A stretch of DNA of 64,000 nucleotides from CALHVX01 sp964640725 (GTDB lineage Bacteria > Pseudomonadota > Gammaproteobacteria > Pseudomonadales > Azotimanducaceae): NCBI GenBank assembly GCA_964640725.1, contig CAZXIJ010000021.1, forward strand, positions 1-64,000, written 5' to 3'. Shown here piece by piece: positions 1 through 8,968 of the stretch. The notes beneath the pieces were generated by a model that saw only the letters and a list, made by a program, of their open reading frames with translations, was not told the DNA's origin and searched no databases. The translations under genes were made by a program, and so were the position numbers. Position 1 is the stretch's first letter. Each line of letters begins with the position of its first letter.

Positions 1-285
1 CTGTAGCGGCACGGGGTGGCCGGCGACGGGGATCTGCGGCCCGGCATCGGGGCCCCGGGACCGCGGGGGGCGGGGCCCCGGGTCTGGTCTGAGGGTGTCT
101 GCCGCCGGCAGCAGGGCCGGGCGTTGCGCCGGCGGCGAACTGGCCGGGGCCGGCGCCGCGGGGGGCGCGTCCTCGGCGCCGGCAGCCGTCGGCCACAGCC
201 CGAGCCCCGGCGCTGCTGCCATGGCCAGCGCCAGGGCCAGGGACAGGGATCGTGGTTTGCCGGGCAAAGCCGTAGGAGCGTTCAT
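1..285 (-). CDS. N-terminal part of a secreted Ala/Pro-rich protein (runs off the window)
   Basis: An open frame runs leftward from an ATG at 283-285 to the window edge with no stop, so only about 95 residues are visible. They show a basic N-terminus, a hydrophobic segment (about residues 13-30) and a likely signal-peptidase site near the TAAGA stretch (about residues 33-37). An Ala/Pro-rich linker follows. This suggests a periplasmic or exported protein. I do not recognise a family. It lies downstream of murU on the same strand, 47 nt away. No convincing ribosome binding site is visible, and the far end contains two GGGGCCCC blocks that may be hard to sequence. The call rests mainly on the signal-peptide pattern. 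Confidence 0.45.
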   Translation of the reverse strand, partial: MNAPTALPGKPRSLSLALALAMAAAPGLGLWPTAAGAEDAPPAAPAPASSPPAQRPALLPAADTLRPDPGPRPPRSRGPDAGPQIPVAGHPVPLQ

Positions 286-331
286 AGGAGAAGTATAGAA
301 ACGCCCGGCGAAAGCGCCGATGCGGGGGCGT

Positions 332-1099
332 TCAGGGCTTGCCGAGCAGGCGGTTGGCGGCGCTCAGCTGCGCCGGGGAGCCGATGTCGATCCAGGGCCC
401 TGCCAGCAGGCTGCCGGTGATTCGGCCCTGCGCGACCAACGCCAGGAACACCTCTTTCAGCGAGAAACTGCCTGGCGGCTCGCTGGCAGCTCGCGTCGCC
501 CCGGCGTCCGGTAGCGCGCCTGGCCTCGCAGGCTCCCTTGCTGTCGCCGTGGTCTCGCCCAGCCAGCCCAGGGCGAAGTTTCGAAAGTAGGCGCTGTCGA
601 TCAAAGCCATGCCGGCGTACACGAACCCGTCTCCCCAGCCGGTAATCCGGGCCCCGTCAAACTCGAAATCGCCGCGCTCCCGGGCCTCGGGGCGCGGGGT
701 CAGCAGCAAGTGCATATCGGATCCCTCAGGCAGGAGCTGCGGGAAAGTCGCGAGCGGCAGCGTCATGACCACGTCACCGTTCAGAAGCCACAGCGGGCCC
801 TCGCCCAGCAGCGGCAGCGCCTTGTGCAGGCCGCCGCCGGTTTCCAGCTTTTGGGGTTCTCGCGAGTAGCGCACTTTCAGCCCAAAGCGGCTGCCATCGC
901 CGATGCGCTGCTCGATAAGCTCACCCAGGTGGTGCAGGTTGATGACCACATCGCGCACGCCGCCGGCCGCCAGCTGGCGCAGCTGGCGTTCCAGCAGCGG
1001 TTCGCCGGCGACCGCGATCAAGGGCTTGGGCGTGTGGTCTGTCAGGGGGCGCAGCCGTTCGCCCCGGCCCGCCGCGAAGATCATGACTGGCGGTGTCAT
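332..1099 (-). CDS. murU: N-acetylmuramate-1-phosphate uridylyltransferase (MurU)
   Basis: A 255-residue sugar-nucleotide transferase of the cytoplasm. In the MurU family it converts MurNAc-alpha-1-phosphate and UTP to UDP-MurNAc in peptidoglycan recycling that bypasses de novo synthesis. The N-terminus has the nucleotide-binding motif FAAGRGERLRPLT (residues 8-20) with TPKPL after it, then LETGGGLHKAL and the metal-site LLNGDV (105-110). The ATG overlaps the TGA of amgK by 4 nt (ATGA), giving a translationally coupled pair as in pseudomonads. Residues about 181-210 are an Ala/Pro-rich insertion; family members are usually nearer 225 residues. Confidence 0.9.
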   Translation of the reverse strand: MTPPVMIFAAGRGERLRPLTDHTPKPLIAVAGEPLLERQLRQLAAGGVRDVVINLHHLGELIEQRIGDGSRFGLKVRYSREPQKLETGGGLHKALPLLGEGPLWLLNGDVVMTLPLATFPQLLPEGSDMHLLLTPRPEARERGDFEFDGARITGWGDGFVYAGMALIDSAYFRNFALGWLGETTATAREPARPGALPDAGATRAASEPPGSFSLKEVFLALVAQGRITGSLLAGPWIDIGSPAQLSAANRLLGKP

Positions 1100-2070
1100 T
1101 GCTCAGCCCATTGGTTGATCGTTGGTTGCTGGTGCTGCAGCCAGCGGTGCAGCGCTGCGGTCTGCGGATAGCGCTCTGTGAGCGCCAGCAGAGACTCGAC
1201 GGTCGGCGCGATGTGCTTGCGGTGGCTGCCCTTGCCGTCGCGCAGCTGGAGCCTGGCAAAGATCCCCACGGCCTTGAGCTGACGCTGGATGGCCATAGCG
1301 TCGGTCATGCGCGCGAAGCGCCCCGGGCTGATGTCCGGAGCGGCCTGGCGCCGGTAAAACGCCCGCCAGTAGCGGACGAAGTCGTCGTCGAAGCGGTGAT
1401 AGCAGTCGTGCAGCAGCGATGCGAGGTCGTAGCACAGGGGGCCATGCAATGCGTCCTGGAAGTCGACGATGCCGAACCGCCCGGCATCATCCAGCAGCAG
1501 GTTGCGGCAGTGCCAGTCGCGGTGCACGCAAACCGCGGGCTGGCTGCGAGCGCTCTCGATGAGCCAACCGTACAGATCGCGCTCGATCTGGCTCGGCAGC
1601 GGCGCCGCAATGGCCCGGTTTGCCAGCCACTCGCTAAAGATGCCCAGCTCCATGTGCAGCCGGGCGCCGCTATAGGGCTCGATGGCCGGATGCCGGACGG
1701 TGCGCCAGCGCAGCAGCCAGCGCAGCGCGGTCTCGACGGCGCGATCTGCGGCTCCGGCGTCGTAGCTGGCCTTCAGGTCCTGTCCGCCCAGGTCCGACAG
1801 CAGCAACCAGCCCCGGGCCTTGTCCTGCGCCAGAATCCTTGGCACCGGCAGGCCGGCGGCTGCAAAGACTTCGGCCAGCGCGGTGAACGCGTCGTTGCGC
1901 TCCAGCGCTGGCGGCGAATCCATGACGATCACGCTGCCGCCGCCGGCCAGGGACTGGCGATAGAAGCGGCGATGGCTGGCCTCGGCAGTCAGCGGGGCGG
2001 TTGCCGCCGCGGCGTCGAGTCCGGCTGCGGTACGGGCCTGATCGGCCCAATGTTCCAGGTCTGAGTTCAC
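1096..2070 (-). CDS. amgK: N-acetylmuramate/N-acetylglucosamine anomeric kinase (AmgK)
   Basis: An aminoglycoside-phosphotransferase-fold kinase that phosphorylates MurNAc (and GlcNAc) at the anomeric carbon, supplying the substrate of MurU. The kinase signature is clear: the catalytic loop CVHRDWHCRNLLL and the metal-binding GIVDFQDALHGP, followed by YDLASLLHDCY. I place the start at a GTG (2068-2070, protein VNSDLEHW...). An in-frame ATG at 2115 would overlap the divergent lptD start and add 15 residues that do not look conserved. Overlap with murU and the divergent lptD-surA genes matches the gene order seen in Pseudomonas. Function is well supported; the exact start is not. Confidence 0.88.
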   Translation of the reverse strand: MNSDLEHWADQARTAAGLDAAAATAPLTAEASHRRFYRQSLAGGGSVIVMDSPPALERNDAFTALAEVFAAAGLPVPRILAQDKARGWLLLSDLGGQDLKASYDAGAADRAVETALRWLLRWRTVRHPAIEPYSGARLHMELGIFSEWLANRAIAAPLPSQIERDLYGWLIESARSQPAVCVHRDWHCRNLLLDDAGRFGIVDFQDALHGPLCYDLASLLHDCYHRFDDDFVRYWRAFYRRQAAPDISPGRFARMTDAMAIQRQLKAVGIFARLQLRDGKGSHRKHIAPTVESLLALTERYPQTAALHRWLQHQQPTINQWAEQ

Positions 2071-2101
2071 GGCTGCAGTATACGGTTGCGGGCAATCGAT
2101 T

Positions 2102-4540
2102 ATGATCCGCGCCATGTTGTTTAAGGTGCCTGACTGCGCGGTGCCAGCGCTGCTGCTTGCCGCTCTGGTCTCTGCACCTGCCCACGCCGAACCGGTGCGC
2201 GACGCGCTGGCTGGCCAGTACTGGGTACCTCGAGCCGACTTGCCCCCGCAGCTGCAGGCGGCCGTTCCGGAGTACTGCAGCGGGACCTATCAGCTGCCGC
2301 CCCGGCGGGTCGCGGCAGGGGTCGACCCTGCCTCCTTGCCGATCGAGGCTGAGGCAGATCGCGGATCCATGTGGGTGAACGAACGGATTGAGCTGTTCGG
2401 CGATGTCTCTCTCGTGCAGGGGGACCGGGTGGTGCGAGCGCCTTCGGCGACCGTCGACCTCGGGACCCGCACCGTGACCGTGAGCGACACCGTGACCCTG
2501 GCAGACCCCGATGTGGTGCTGGCGGGGCAATCCGCGGACGCCAACATCGACACCCGGGCCGCGATCCTGCAGGACGTGGAGTACTTGCTGGGCGCTGCGG
2601 AGATGCGCGGCGATGCGCGGGCGGTGCGCCGGGACGATGATGGCAACCTGCGCCTTGAAGGGGCTCGCATCACCCGCTGCCCCCCGGGGCACAAGGGCTG
2701 GCATTTTGGGGCCTCGTCCATCGAGGTGCCGGCGGAGTCGGTCTTTGCCCGGGCAAGAAACGCCACTTTGCGGGTGGGTCGCGTGCCCGTTTTCTGGGCA
2801 CCTTATATCCGCTTTCCCGTGTCCGACGAGCGACAGTCCGGCTGGCTGTTCCCGACCTTTGGCTACAGCAACGAAGACGGCGTCGACCTCGCGATGCCCT
2901 ACTACTTCAACCTGGCACCGAACTACGACGCGACTCTGGTGCCGCGCCTGCTGAGCGAGCGTGGGGCGGGGTTCGAGTCGGAGTTCCGGCACCGGTCGAA
3001 CTGGGCCAGCTCGGTCGTCACCGGGGCGCTGCTACCCGATGACGACCTGTTCAACGGCACCTTTGAGCGGGACGATTTTTTCGATCGCTTTCCGAACGGC
3101 GATTTCGATCCTGCCAACCGTTGGCTGCTCGGCATGCAGCACAATGGCTTGCTGCGCCTGGGCAAGGGCAATTTGCGGACCGTGATCGACTACCAGGCTG
3201 TCAGCGATCGCGACTACTTTCGCGACCTGGGCTCGGATCTGGGGGTGTCCAGCCAGATCGAGCTGGAGCGCCGGGCAGAGCTGCAATATACGCAGGGCGA
3301 CCTGATGGTGCGCTTGTGGGCCCAGCGCTTTCAGCGCCTGGACGAGATCGCGGTCGACCCCTACGCCCGGGTCCCAGAGCTGGAGGTGCGCTACCAGCGC
3401 GGGCTCATCGGTCCGCTGGAGTTTTCTGTGAATGCCGAATGGGCGGCCTTCGATCGCGATACAGATCGCCTGTCCGGGCTCGCCGCCGTGACCGGCAGCC
3501 GGGCACACTTCGAACCGCGGGTTCGCCTGCCGCTCAGCTGGCCCTATGGCTTTGTCACGGCGACTGCCGGCCTGCGCTACACCGCCTACGATCTGGACGA
3601 CAACAATGCCGGTGGCCTGAGCACCGAGTTCGATGACCGGACGGATCGCAGCATTGCCTTTGCGAGCCTCGACGCGGGCCTTGTTTTTGAGCGCGAGCTG
3701 TCCCTGTTTGGCACGCGTTTGACCCAGACCCTGGAGCCCCGGGCCTACTACCTGCGCCAGGGCTTCGAAGATCAGAGCCAGCTGCCGCTGTTCGATGCGG
3801 CGGCGCTGACCTTTAACTACAACCAGCTGTTTCGCGACAACCGCTTTTCTGGGCTGGACCGCATCGGCGATGCCAATCAGCTGGCGACCGGCGTCACCAC
3901 GCGGTTCCTGAACGCGGCAGACGGGCGCGAGTATCTCCGAGCCAGCTTCGGGCAGATCTGGCACTTCCAGGACCGGCAGGTCACCCTGAACGGCGGGGCG
4001 CCCACCGCAGACGATCGGCACGGCACCTCGGAGCTGGCGGGGGAACTGGTGGCGACCATTGCCCGCCGCTGGCAGGCGCAGCTGGCGGTGATCTACGATC
4101 CAGACGATGACCAGATCGAAGAGGGGGCGGCGTTCCTCAGCTACCGGGACGGCCGCCGGCGCCTGGTGAACCTGGGCTATCGCTATCAAGGTATCGCCGA
4201 CATCGATCAGACCGATTTTTCCGTGTACTGGCCTCTGAGTCGCCGCGTGGGCTTCGTCGGTCGCTGGAACTACGATATGTCCGCGGGCCGAACCATCGAG
4301 CGTTTTGGCGGTCTGGAATACAATGACTGCTGCTGGCAACTGCGGCTGGTGGCGCGACGGTTTATCGATGCGCCCAGTTCGGCACTGCTGGACCAGGTGG
4401 ACCCGGACGAAGGCATTTTCGTCCAGATTGTGTTCAAGGGCCTGGCGGGCTTTGGCAACCGGCTGGAATCGATCCTGACCCAGGGCGTGCGCAACTATCA
4501 GCCCAGCACCGCCGATGGCATTCTCACCCGGCCGCGCTAG
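2102..4540 (+). CDS. lptD: LPS-assembly outer-membrane protein LptD
   Basis: An 812-residue beta-barrel that, with the lipoprotein LptE, inserts lipopolysaccharide into the outer leaflet. The N-terminus is a signal peptide ending near AHAEP (residue 30). An OstA/LptA-like periplasmic domain follows (about 85-200), then a long barrel rich in alternating aromatic strands. The four cysteines needed for disulfide-gated assembly are present: C59, C193 and the vicinal pair C743-C744 in the motif DCCWQLRLVARR. A second ATG at 2114 is an equally possible start. surA follows 24 nt downstream, the standard pairing with this barrel's chaperone. Confidence 0.97.
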   Translation: MIRAMLFKVPDCAVPALLLAALVSAPAHAEPVRDALAGQYWVPRADLPPQLQAAVPEYCSGTYQLPPRRVAAGVDPASLPIEAEADRGSMWVNERIELFGDVSLVQGDRVVRAPSATVDLGTRTVTVSDTVTLADPDVVLAGQSADANIDTRAAILQDVEYLLGAAEMRGDARAVRRDDDGNLRLEGARITRCPPGHKGWHFGASSIEVPAESVFARARNATLRVGRVPVFWAPYIRFPVSDERQSGWLFPTFGYSNEDGVDLAMPYYFNLAPNYDATLVPRLLSERGAGFESEFRHRSNWASSVVTGALLPDDDLFNGTFERDDFFDRFPNGDFDPANRWLLGMQHNGLLRLGKGNLRTVIDYQAVSDRDYFRDLGSDLGVSSQIELERRAELQYTQGDLMVRLWAQRFQRLDEIAVDPYARVPELEVRYQRGLIGPLEFSVNAEWAAFDRDTDRLSGLAAVTGSRAHFEPRVRLPLSWPYGFVTATAGLRYTAYDLDDNNAGGLSTEFDDRTDRSIAFASLDAGLVFERELSLFGTRLTQTLEPRAYYLRQGFEDQSQLPLFDAAALTFNYNQLFRDNRFSGLDRIGDANQLATGVTTRFLNAADGREYLRASFGQIWHFQDRQVTLNGGAPTADDRHGTSELAGELVATIARRWQAQLAVIYDPDDDQIEEGAAFLSYRDGRRRLVNLGYRYQGIADIDQTDFSVYWPLSRRVGFVGRWNYDMSAGRTIERFGGLEYNDCCWQLRLVARRFIDAPSSALLDQVDPDEGIFVQIVFKGLAGFGNRLESILTQGVRNYQPSTADGILTRPR

Positions 4541-4564
4541 CGGCCCAGGCTGACCGGAGTTTTC

Positions 4565-5863
4565 ATGACTGACCTTTCTCGACAGATTCGTCGCGCGCTG
4601 GCACCGCTGGCGCTCTCGCTGCTGGTGTCCGGTGCCGCCGTAGCGGCCTACGAAGAGCTGGATGGCGTCGTTGCCGTGGTCGACGACGACATCGTCCTCG
4701 CCTCGGAGCTGCTGAGCCGGCTGCAGACCGTCAAGGACCAGATGGGCAAGGCCAACGTCCAGCTGCCGCCAGAAGATATTCTGGTCAGCCAGCTCATGGA
4801 ACGCCTCGTGCTCGAGAGCATTCAGCTGCAGCACGCCAGCCGTCGTGGGGTCGAGATCGATGACGAGACCCTGACCCGGGCGGTGCGCGGCTTCGCCGAC
4901 CAGAACAATATGGACATCGAGACCTTCCGGCAGGCGCTCGCGGCGGACGGTCTCAGCTATCGGGAGTTCCGCGAAGAGATCCGCCGCGAGATGGTCATCC
5001 AGCGGCTGCAGCGCGCGATGGTGAATCGGCGCATCTCGATCTCCGACCAGGAAATCGATGCGGTGCTGAACTCGCCGTTCTACCAGCAGCTGCTGTCCGA
5101 TGAGTTTCGCGTGGGCCACATCCTGCTGACCGTTGACGACGACGCGTCGGACGAAGCCAAGGCGGCGGCGGAGCAGGAAGCCCGGGACATCGTGACCCAG
5201 CTGCGGGGCGGGGCGGATTTCGCCCAGATGGCGATCAGTCGATCTTCCGGCGGCTCGGCGCTTGAAGGGGGCGACCTCGGCTGGCGACGGGCCGCTGAGC
5301 TGCCCAGCCTGTTTGGCGAGCGGGTGCTCGAGCTGGAACAGGGGGAGGTGGCTGAACCAATTCGCAGCGGCAGCGGCATCCACATCATCAAGCTGCTGGA
5401 GCAGCGCGGCGCCGGCATGCAGACCGAAGAGCAGACGCTTGGGCGCCACATCCTGGTGCGGCCTTCGGAAATCATGACGGACGATGAGGCCCGGGCCAAG
5501 GTCGAGGACCTGCACCGCCAGGTGTCAGCTGGCGCCGATTTTGCCGAGCTGGCCAAGGAGCACTCCGAAGACCCGGGCAGTGCGCTGAACGGCGGTGACC
5601 TGGGCTGGAGCACCGGTGAGCAATTTGTGCCGGCGTTCCGCGATGCCTTGCGCAATACCGCGCCGGGCGCGCTGAGTGCGCCGTTTCGCTCGACCTACGG
5701 CTGGCACATCCTGCAGGTGCAGGACCGTCGCGTTGCCGACCTGTCCGAAGAAACCCGTCGCAACATGGTAGTGCAGTTGCTGCACAAACGCCGTTTCGGC
5801 GAGGAGCTGGAAGAATGGCTCAAGGAAATCCGGGACGAAGCCTACGTTGAGGTCCGTCTCTGA
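4565..5863 (+). CDS. surA: Periplasmic chaperone and peptidyl-prolyl isomerase SurA
   Basis: A 432-residue periplasmic chaperone for outer-membrane proteins including LptD. A signal peptide (about residues 1-28) is followed by the SurA N-domain and two parvulin (rotamase) domains. Each rotamase has the typical FAELAKEHSEDPGS/GGDLGW pattern: first copy around FAQMAISRSSGGSALEGGDL, second around ADFAELAKEHSEDPGSALNG. It ends in the short C-terminal helix region (FGEELEEWLKEI). A GGAG Shine-Dalgarno lies 5 nt before the ATG. Its TGA overlaps the proposed CTG start of pdxA. Length and domain order match the family. Confidence 0.97.
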   Translation: MTDLSRQIRRALAPLALSLLVSGAAVAAYEELDGVVAVVDDDIVLASELLSRLQTVKDQMGKANVQLPPEDILVSQLMERLVLESIQLQHASRRGVEIDDETLTRAVRGFADQNNMDIETFRQALAADGLSYREFREEIRREMVIQRLQRAMVNRRISISDQEIDAVLNSPFYQQLLSDEFRVGHILLTVDDDASDEAKAAAEQEARDIVTQLRGGADFAQMAISRSSGGSALEGGDLGWRRAAELPSLFGERVLELEQGEVAEPIRSGSGIHIIKLLEQRGAGMQTEEQTLGRHILVRPSEIMTDDEARAKVEDLHRQVSAGADFAELAKEHSEDPGSALNGGDLGWSTGEQFVPAFRDALRNTAPGALSAPFRSTYGWHILQVQDRRVADLSEETRRNMVVQLLHKRRFGEELEEWLKEIRDEAYVEVRL

Positions 5864-6828
5864 GTCGCCCGATCCTGGCCCTGACGCCTGGCGAGCCCGC
5901 CGGCATTGGGCCTGACCTGGTCCTGCAGCTGGCGCAGAGTGAGCGCGCCGTGCCCTGGCGGGTGTTCGCCGACCCGCAGCTGCTGATGCAGCGCGCCGCC
6001 GAGCTAGGCCTTGCGCTCAGGGTTCAGAACGCACCGACCACGGCGCCCGGGGCCCTCTGGGTAGACCCGGTGCCGCTGCCGGCGGCTGTGCAAGCCGGCA
6101 CGCTCGCGACCGCCAACGCGGCGGCAACCCTCGAGGCGCTGGCGCGCGCCACCGATGCCTGCCTGGCAGGTCAGTGCAGCGCGCTGGTCACCGGGCCGAT
6201 GCAGAAGTCGGTCATCAATGATGCTGGCATCGCCTTTAGCGGCCATACGGAGTTTCTGCAGGACCGCTGTTGTGCAGCAGAAGTGGTGATGCTGCTGGTT
6301 GCAGGCCCGCTGCGGGTTGCCCTGGCCACGACGCATCTGCCCCTGCGGGCAGTGCCCGACGCCCTGACCGCCGATCTGATCAAGCGCCGGCTGCGCATCC
6401 TGGCGACCGGGCTCGCCAGCCACTTCGGCGCGGGCGCGCCACGCATCGCGGTGTGTGGCCTGAACCCGCACGCCGGGGAGCAGGGGCACCTGGGGCAGGA
6501 GGAGATCGAGATCATTGCGCCGGCGTTGGCCGAGCTGCGCGAGGAAGGCCTGGATCTGCGCGGCCCGCTGCCGGCAGACACCGTGTTCGTTCGCGAGCAG
6601 CTGCGCGACGTCGATGCGGTGTTCGCCATGTATCACGATCAGGGGCTGCCGGTCCTCAAGCACGCCGGCTTCGGCGAGGCCGTCAATGTCACCCTTGGGC
6701 TGCCGTTTTTGCGCACTTCTGTTGATCACGGCACGGCCTTGGATCTGGCAGGCCGCGGCCAGGGTCATGCCGGCAGCCTGCAGGCGGCCCTGGGCCTGGC
6801 AATGTTGCGCTCGATGAAACTGCCATGA
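5860..6828 (+). CDS. pdxA: 4-hydroxythreonine-4-phosphate dehydrogenase (PdxA), apparent CTG start
   Basis: Catalyses the NAD-dependent oxidation of 4-phosphohydroxythreonine in pyridoxal phosphate synthesis. The family motifs are present: TPGEPAGIGPDL at the N-terminus and the zinc-site histidines in SGHTEF, NPHAGEQGHLG and MYHDQGLPVLKH. The frame is closed by a TGA at 5848-5850. The conserved N-terminus (SRPILALTPGEPAGIG) lies between that stop and the first ATG/GTG/TTG (GTG 5950). The only sensible start is CTG at 5860, which overlaps the surA stop as CTGA and has GAGG 7 nt upstream. From there the protein has 322 residues, the usual length. The 3' end overlaps rsmA as ATGA. Confidence 0.93.
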   Translation: MSRPILALTPGEPAGIGPDLVLQLAQSERAVPWRVFADPQLLMQRAAELGLALRVQNAPTTAPGALWVDPVPLPAAVQAGTLATANAAATLEALARATDACLAGQCSALVTGPMQKSVINDAGIAFSGHTEFLQDRCCAAEVVMLLVAGPLRVALATTHLPLRAVPDALTADLIKRRLRILATGLASHFGAGAPRIAVCGLNPHAGEQGHLGQEEIEIIAPALAELREEGLDLRGPLPADTVFVREQLRDVDAVFAMYHDQGLPVLKHAGFGEAVNVTLGLPFLRTSVDHGTALDLAGRGQGHAGSLQAALGLAMLRSMKLP

Positions 6829-7755
6829 GTGGCGGCGCCCGGAGCGGCCGAAGGGGCGGCGCTGCGCCGCGGGCCCGCAAGCGCTTTGGCCAGCATTTTC
6901 TGAGTGACGATTTTGTGCTCTCGCAGATCAGCAGCGCGCTCAAGCTGGCGTCCACCGACTCGCTGTTCGAGATTGGACCCGGGCAGGGGGCGCTGACCGC
7001 TGCATTGTACGGCGAGCCGCAGCGCTATCGCGCTGTCGAGATCGATCGGGACCTGGTGCCACCGTTGCAGCAGCGCTTTCCGGACCTGCAGCTGATCAGC
7101 GCTGACGTGCTGGCGGTGCCGATGCAAGATCTGCTGGCGGACGGTCCCTGGCGCGTGGTCGGCAATCTGCCCTACAACATCACCTCGCCGTTGCTCGGCG
7201 CTTTGTTCGATGCTCTCGATCTGGTCACGGACGTTCACGTGATGGTCCAGAAGGAAGTCGCCCTGCGCATTGCTTCGCCGCCAGGGACCAAGACCTACGG
7301 ACGACTGACGGTTGCTGCCCAGGTGCGGGTCGCGACGGAGCTGTTGTTCGAGGTGGCGCCCGAGTCTTTCACCCCGCCGCCGGCGGTCGACTCTGCGGTG
7401 ATTCGCCTGACCCCGCTGCCGCCGGAACAACAGCTGCCGGCGGCACAGCTGGCTGCCCTGGACCAGGTGCTGCGAACGGCCTTCGCGCAGCGGCGCAAAC
7501 GCCTGACCAACGCGCTGCGCACGCTGGCTGTGGACTGGGATGCGGTGGCTGTGGATCCTGCACTGCGCCCGGATCAGGTATCCGTGGCAGAGTATGTGCG
7601 CCTGGCGCAGTGGGCCTTGTCTGCTGGCCAGAGCGGTGCCANNNNNNNNNNNNNNNNNNNNNNNNNNNNNNNNNNNNNNNNNNNNNNNNNNNNNNNNNNN
7701 NNNNNNNNNNNNNNNNNNNNNNNNNNNNNNNNNNNNNNNNNGTGCCAACGAATGA
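6825..7755 (+). CDS. rsmA: 16S rRNA dimethyladenosine transferase RsmA (KsgA), interrupted by an assembly gap
   Basis: Dimethylates the two adjacent adenosines near the 3' end of 16S rRNA during small-subunit maturation. Visible motifs are RKRFGQHFL, the SAM-binding FEIGPGQGALT and the catalytic NLPYNI, then the KsgA C-terminal helical domain. The reading frame reaches residue 272 (GQSGA) and then meets 100 Ns (7642-7741). Bases before the gap end in gtgcca and bases after it begin with gtgcca. Merging these gives Ala-Asn-Glu-stop (TGA 7753-7755) and a 274-residue protein, the normal length, so I take the gene to be intact. The start overlaps the pdxA stop (ATGA). Confidence 0.93.
7642..7741. 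other. Assembly gap of 100 Ns
   Basis: Exactly 100 Ns, a conventional placeholder for unknown gap size. The flanks share the 6-mer gtgcca, suggesting that two overlapping contig ends were not merged and that no sequence is missing. Confidence 0.95.
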
Positions 7756-7761
7756 GCGAGG

Positions 7762-8142
7762 ATGAACAGCAGTATGGGACGCATCGCAGTCCGCACCGAA
7801 GTTGAGTACCGGGCTGACGATTCGGCGCCGGAGCAGGACCGCTACGTCTTTGCTTACACCATCACCATAGCCAACGGCAGCGACGAAGCGGCCCAGCTGC
7901 GCAGCCGGCACTGGTGGGTGTCGGACGGCTCCGGCGACGTGCGCGAAGTGCGCGGCAGCGGCGTGGTTGGCCAGCAACCACGGATTGAGCCCGGCAACAG
8001 TTTTCAGTACGCCAGCGGCGCAGTGCTGGAAACCCCGGTGGGCGCGATGCACGGCTACTACGAGTTCGTGAGCGACGACGGTCGCCGCTTTGAGGTGCCC
8101 ATTCCGGCCTTTACCCTGGCTGTTCCCAACATGCGGCACTAG
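7762..8142 (+). CDS. apaG: Co2+/Mg2+ efflux-type protein ApaG
   Basis: A 126-residue single-domain protein with an immunoglobulin-like ApaG fold. Its biochemical role is not settled, although it is linked to divalent-cation tolerance in enterics. Family hallmarks include FAYTITIANGS, RSRHWWVSDGSG, VVGQQPRIEPG and FQYASGAVLETPVG, followed by MHGYYEFV. Start choice is uncertain: the ATG at 7762 sits right after GAGCGAGG, while an in-frame ATG at 7774 has better spacing to the same purine tract. It lies between rsmA and apaH, the same order as in E. coli. Confidence 0.95.
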   Translation: MNSSMGRIAVRTEVEYRADDSAPEQDRYVFAYTITIANGSDEAAQLRSRHWWVSDGSGDVREVRGSGVVGQQPRIEPGNSFQYASGAVLETPVGAMHGYYEFVSDDGRRFEVPIPAFTLAVPNMRH

Positions 8143-8146
8143 CGCG

Positions 8147-8968
8147 GTGGCGACTTACGCAATCGGGGACCTGCAGGGCTGCGCGGATGAGTTTTTCGCG
8201 CTGCTGGACGCGGTCCGCTTCGACGGCGGCGACACCCTGTGGCTGCTGGGCGATCTGGTGAATCGCGGGCCGCGATCGCTGCCAACGCTGCGACGGGTCT
8301 ATGAGCTGCGCGGCCAGGTCAAGGTCGTGCTCGGCAATCACGACCTGCATTTGCTGGCCATTGCCTTTGGCGGTCACCGCGCCAATCGCAGCGATACCTT
8401 TGACGAAATCCTGGCTGCGCCAGATGCGCAGACGCTGCTGCACTGGCTTCGGGAGCAACCCCTGATGGTGCGCGACCGCCAGCTGGGCTATGCCATGGCG
8501 CACGCCGGTTTTTTGCCGTCCTGGAGCCTCAAGCAGGCACGCGCCCGGGCGGCGGAAGTCGAGTCCGTGCTGCAGGGCCCGGACTACGCGGCTTTTCTGG
8601 AGGACATGTACGGCAATGAGCCGGTGCGCTGGAACGATGACCTCGAAGGCATGGCGCGGACCCGATTTGTCACGAACGCCTTCACGCGGATGCGGCTGCT
8701 GCACGGCGACGGCGCGCTCGACTTCCGGTTCAAAGGCCCGCTGGCAGAGGCACCGGAGGGCCTGCGCCCCTGGTTTGAGCACTGGGCGCCCGCAGCCCTG
8801 AACGGCCAGACCCTGCTGTTCGGACACTGGGCCGCGCTCGAGGGGCACACCGGTCGAGACGATATTCTGGCGCTGGACACCGGGTGTGTCTGGGGCCGCG
8901 CGCTGACCGCCCTGTGTCTGGAAAGCGGCGAGTTGAGCTCGGTGCCGGCGGTGGCCGCGCATGGTTGA
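8147..8968 (+). CDS. apaH: Symmetrical diadenosine tetraphosphatase ApaH
   Basis: A metallophosphoesterase that hydrolyses Ap4A to two ADP molecules and removes Ap4-type caps from RNA. The calcineurin-like metal motifs are clear: GDLQGC near the start, GDLVNRGP and GNHDLH, with later GHWA and the C-terminal LDTGCVWG. I place the start at GTG 8147 because the family begins [11 protein letters not shown]. Upstream in-frame codons overlap apaG and are not conserved. It follows apaG by 4 nt, and its end overlaps cca by 8 nt. Confidence 0.95.
   Translation: MATYAIGDLQGCADEFFALLDAVRFDGGDTLWLLGDLVNRGPRSLPTLRRVYELRGQVKVVLGNHDLHLLAIAFGGHRANRSDTFDEILAAPDAQTLLHWLREQPLMVRDRQLGYAMAHAGFLPSWSLKQARARAAEVESVLQGPDYAAFLEDMYGNEPVRWNDDLEGMARTRFVTNAFTRMRLLHGDGALDFRFKGPLAEAPEGLRPWFEHWAPAALNGQTLLFGHWAALEGHTGRDDILALDTGCVWGRALTALCLESGELSSVPAVAAHG

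Noticed and set aside
3032..5515. A very long minus-strand open frame (over 800 codons) opposite lptD and surA
   Set aside because: It lies wholly antisense to two well-conserved genes, has no recognisable motif and is low-complexity Gln/Ala/Arg-rich, as expected for a shadow frame in GC-rich DNA.
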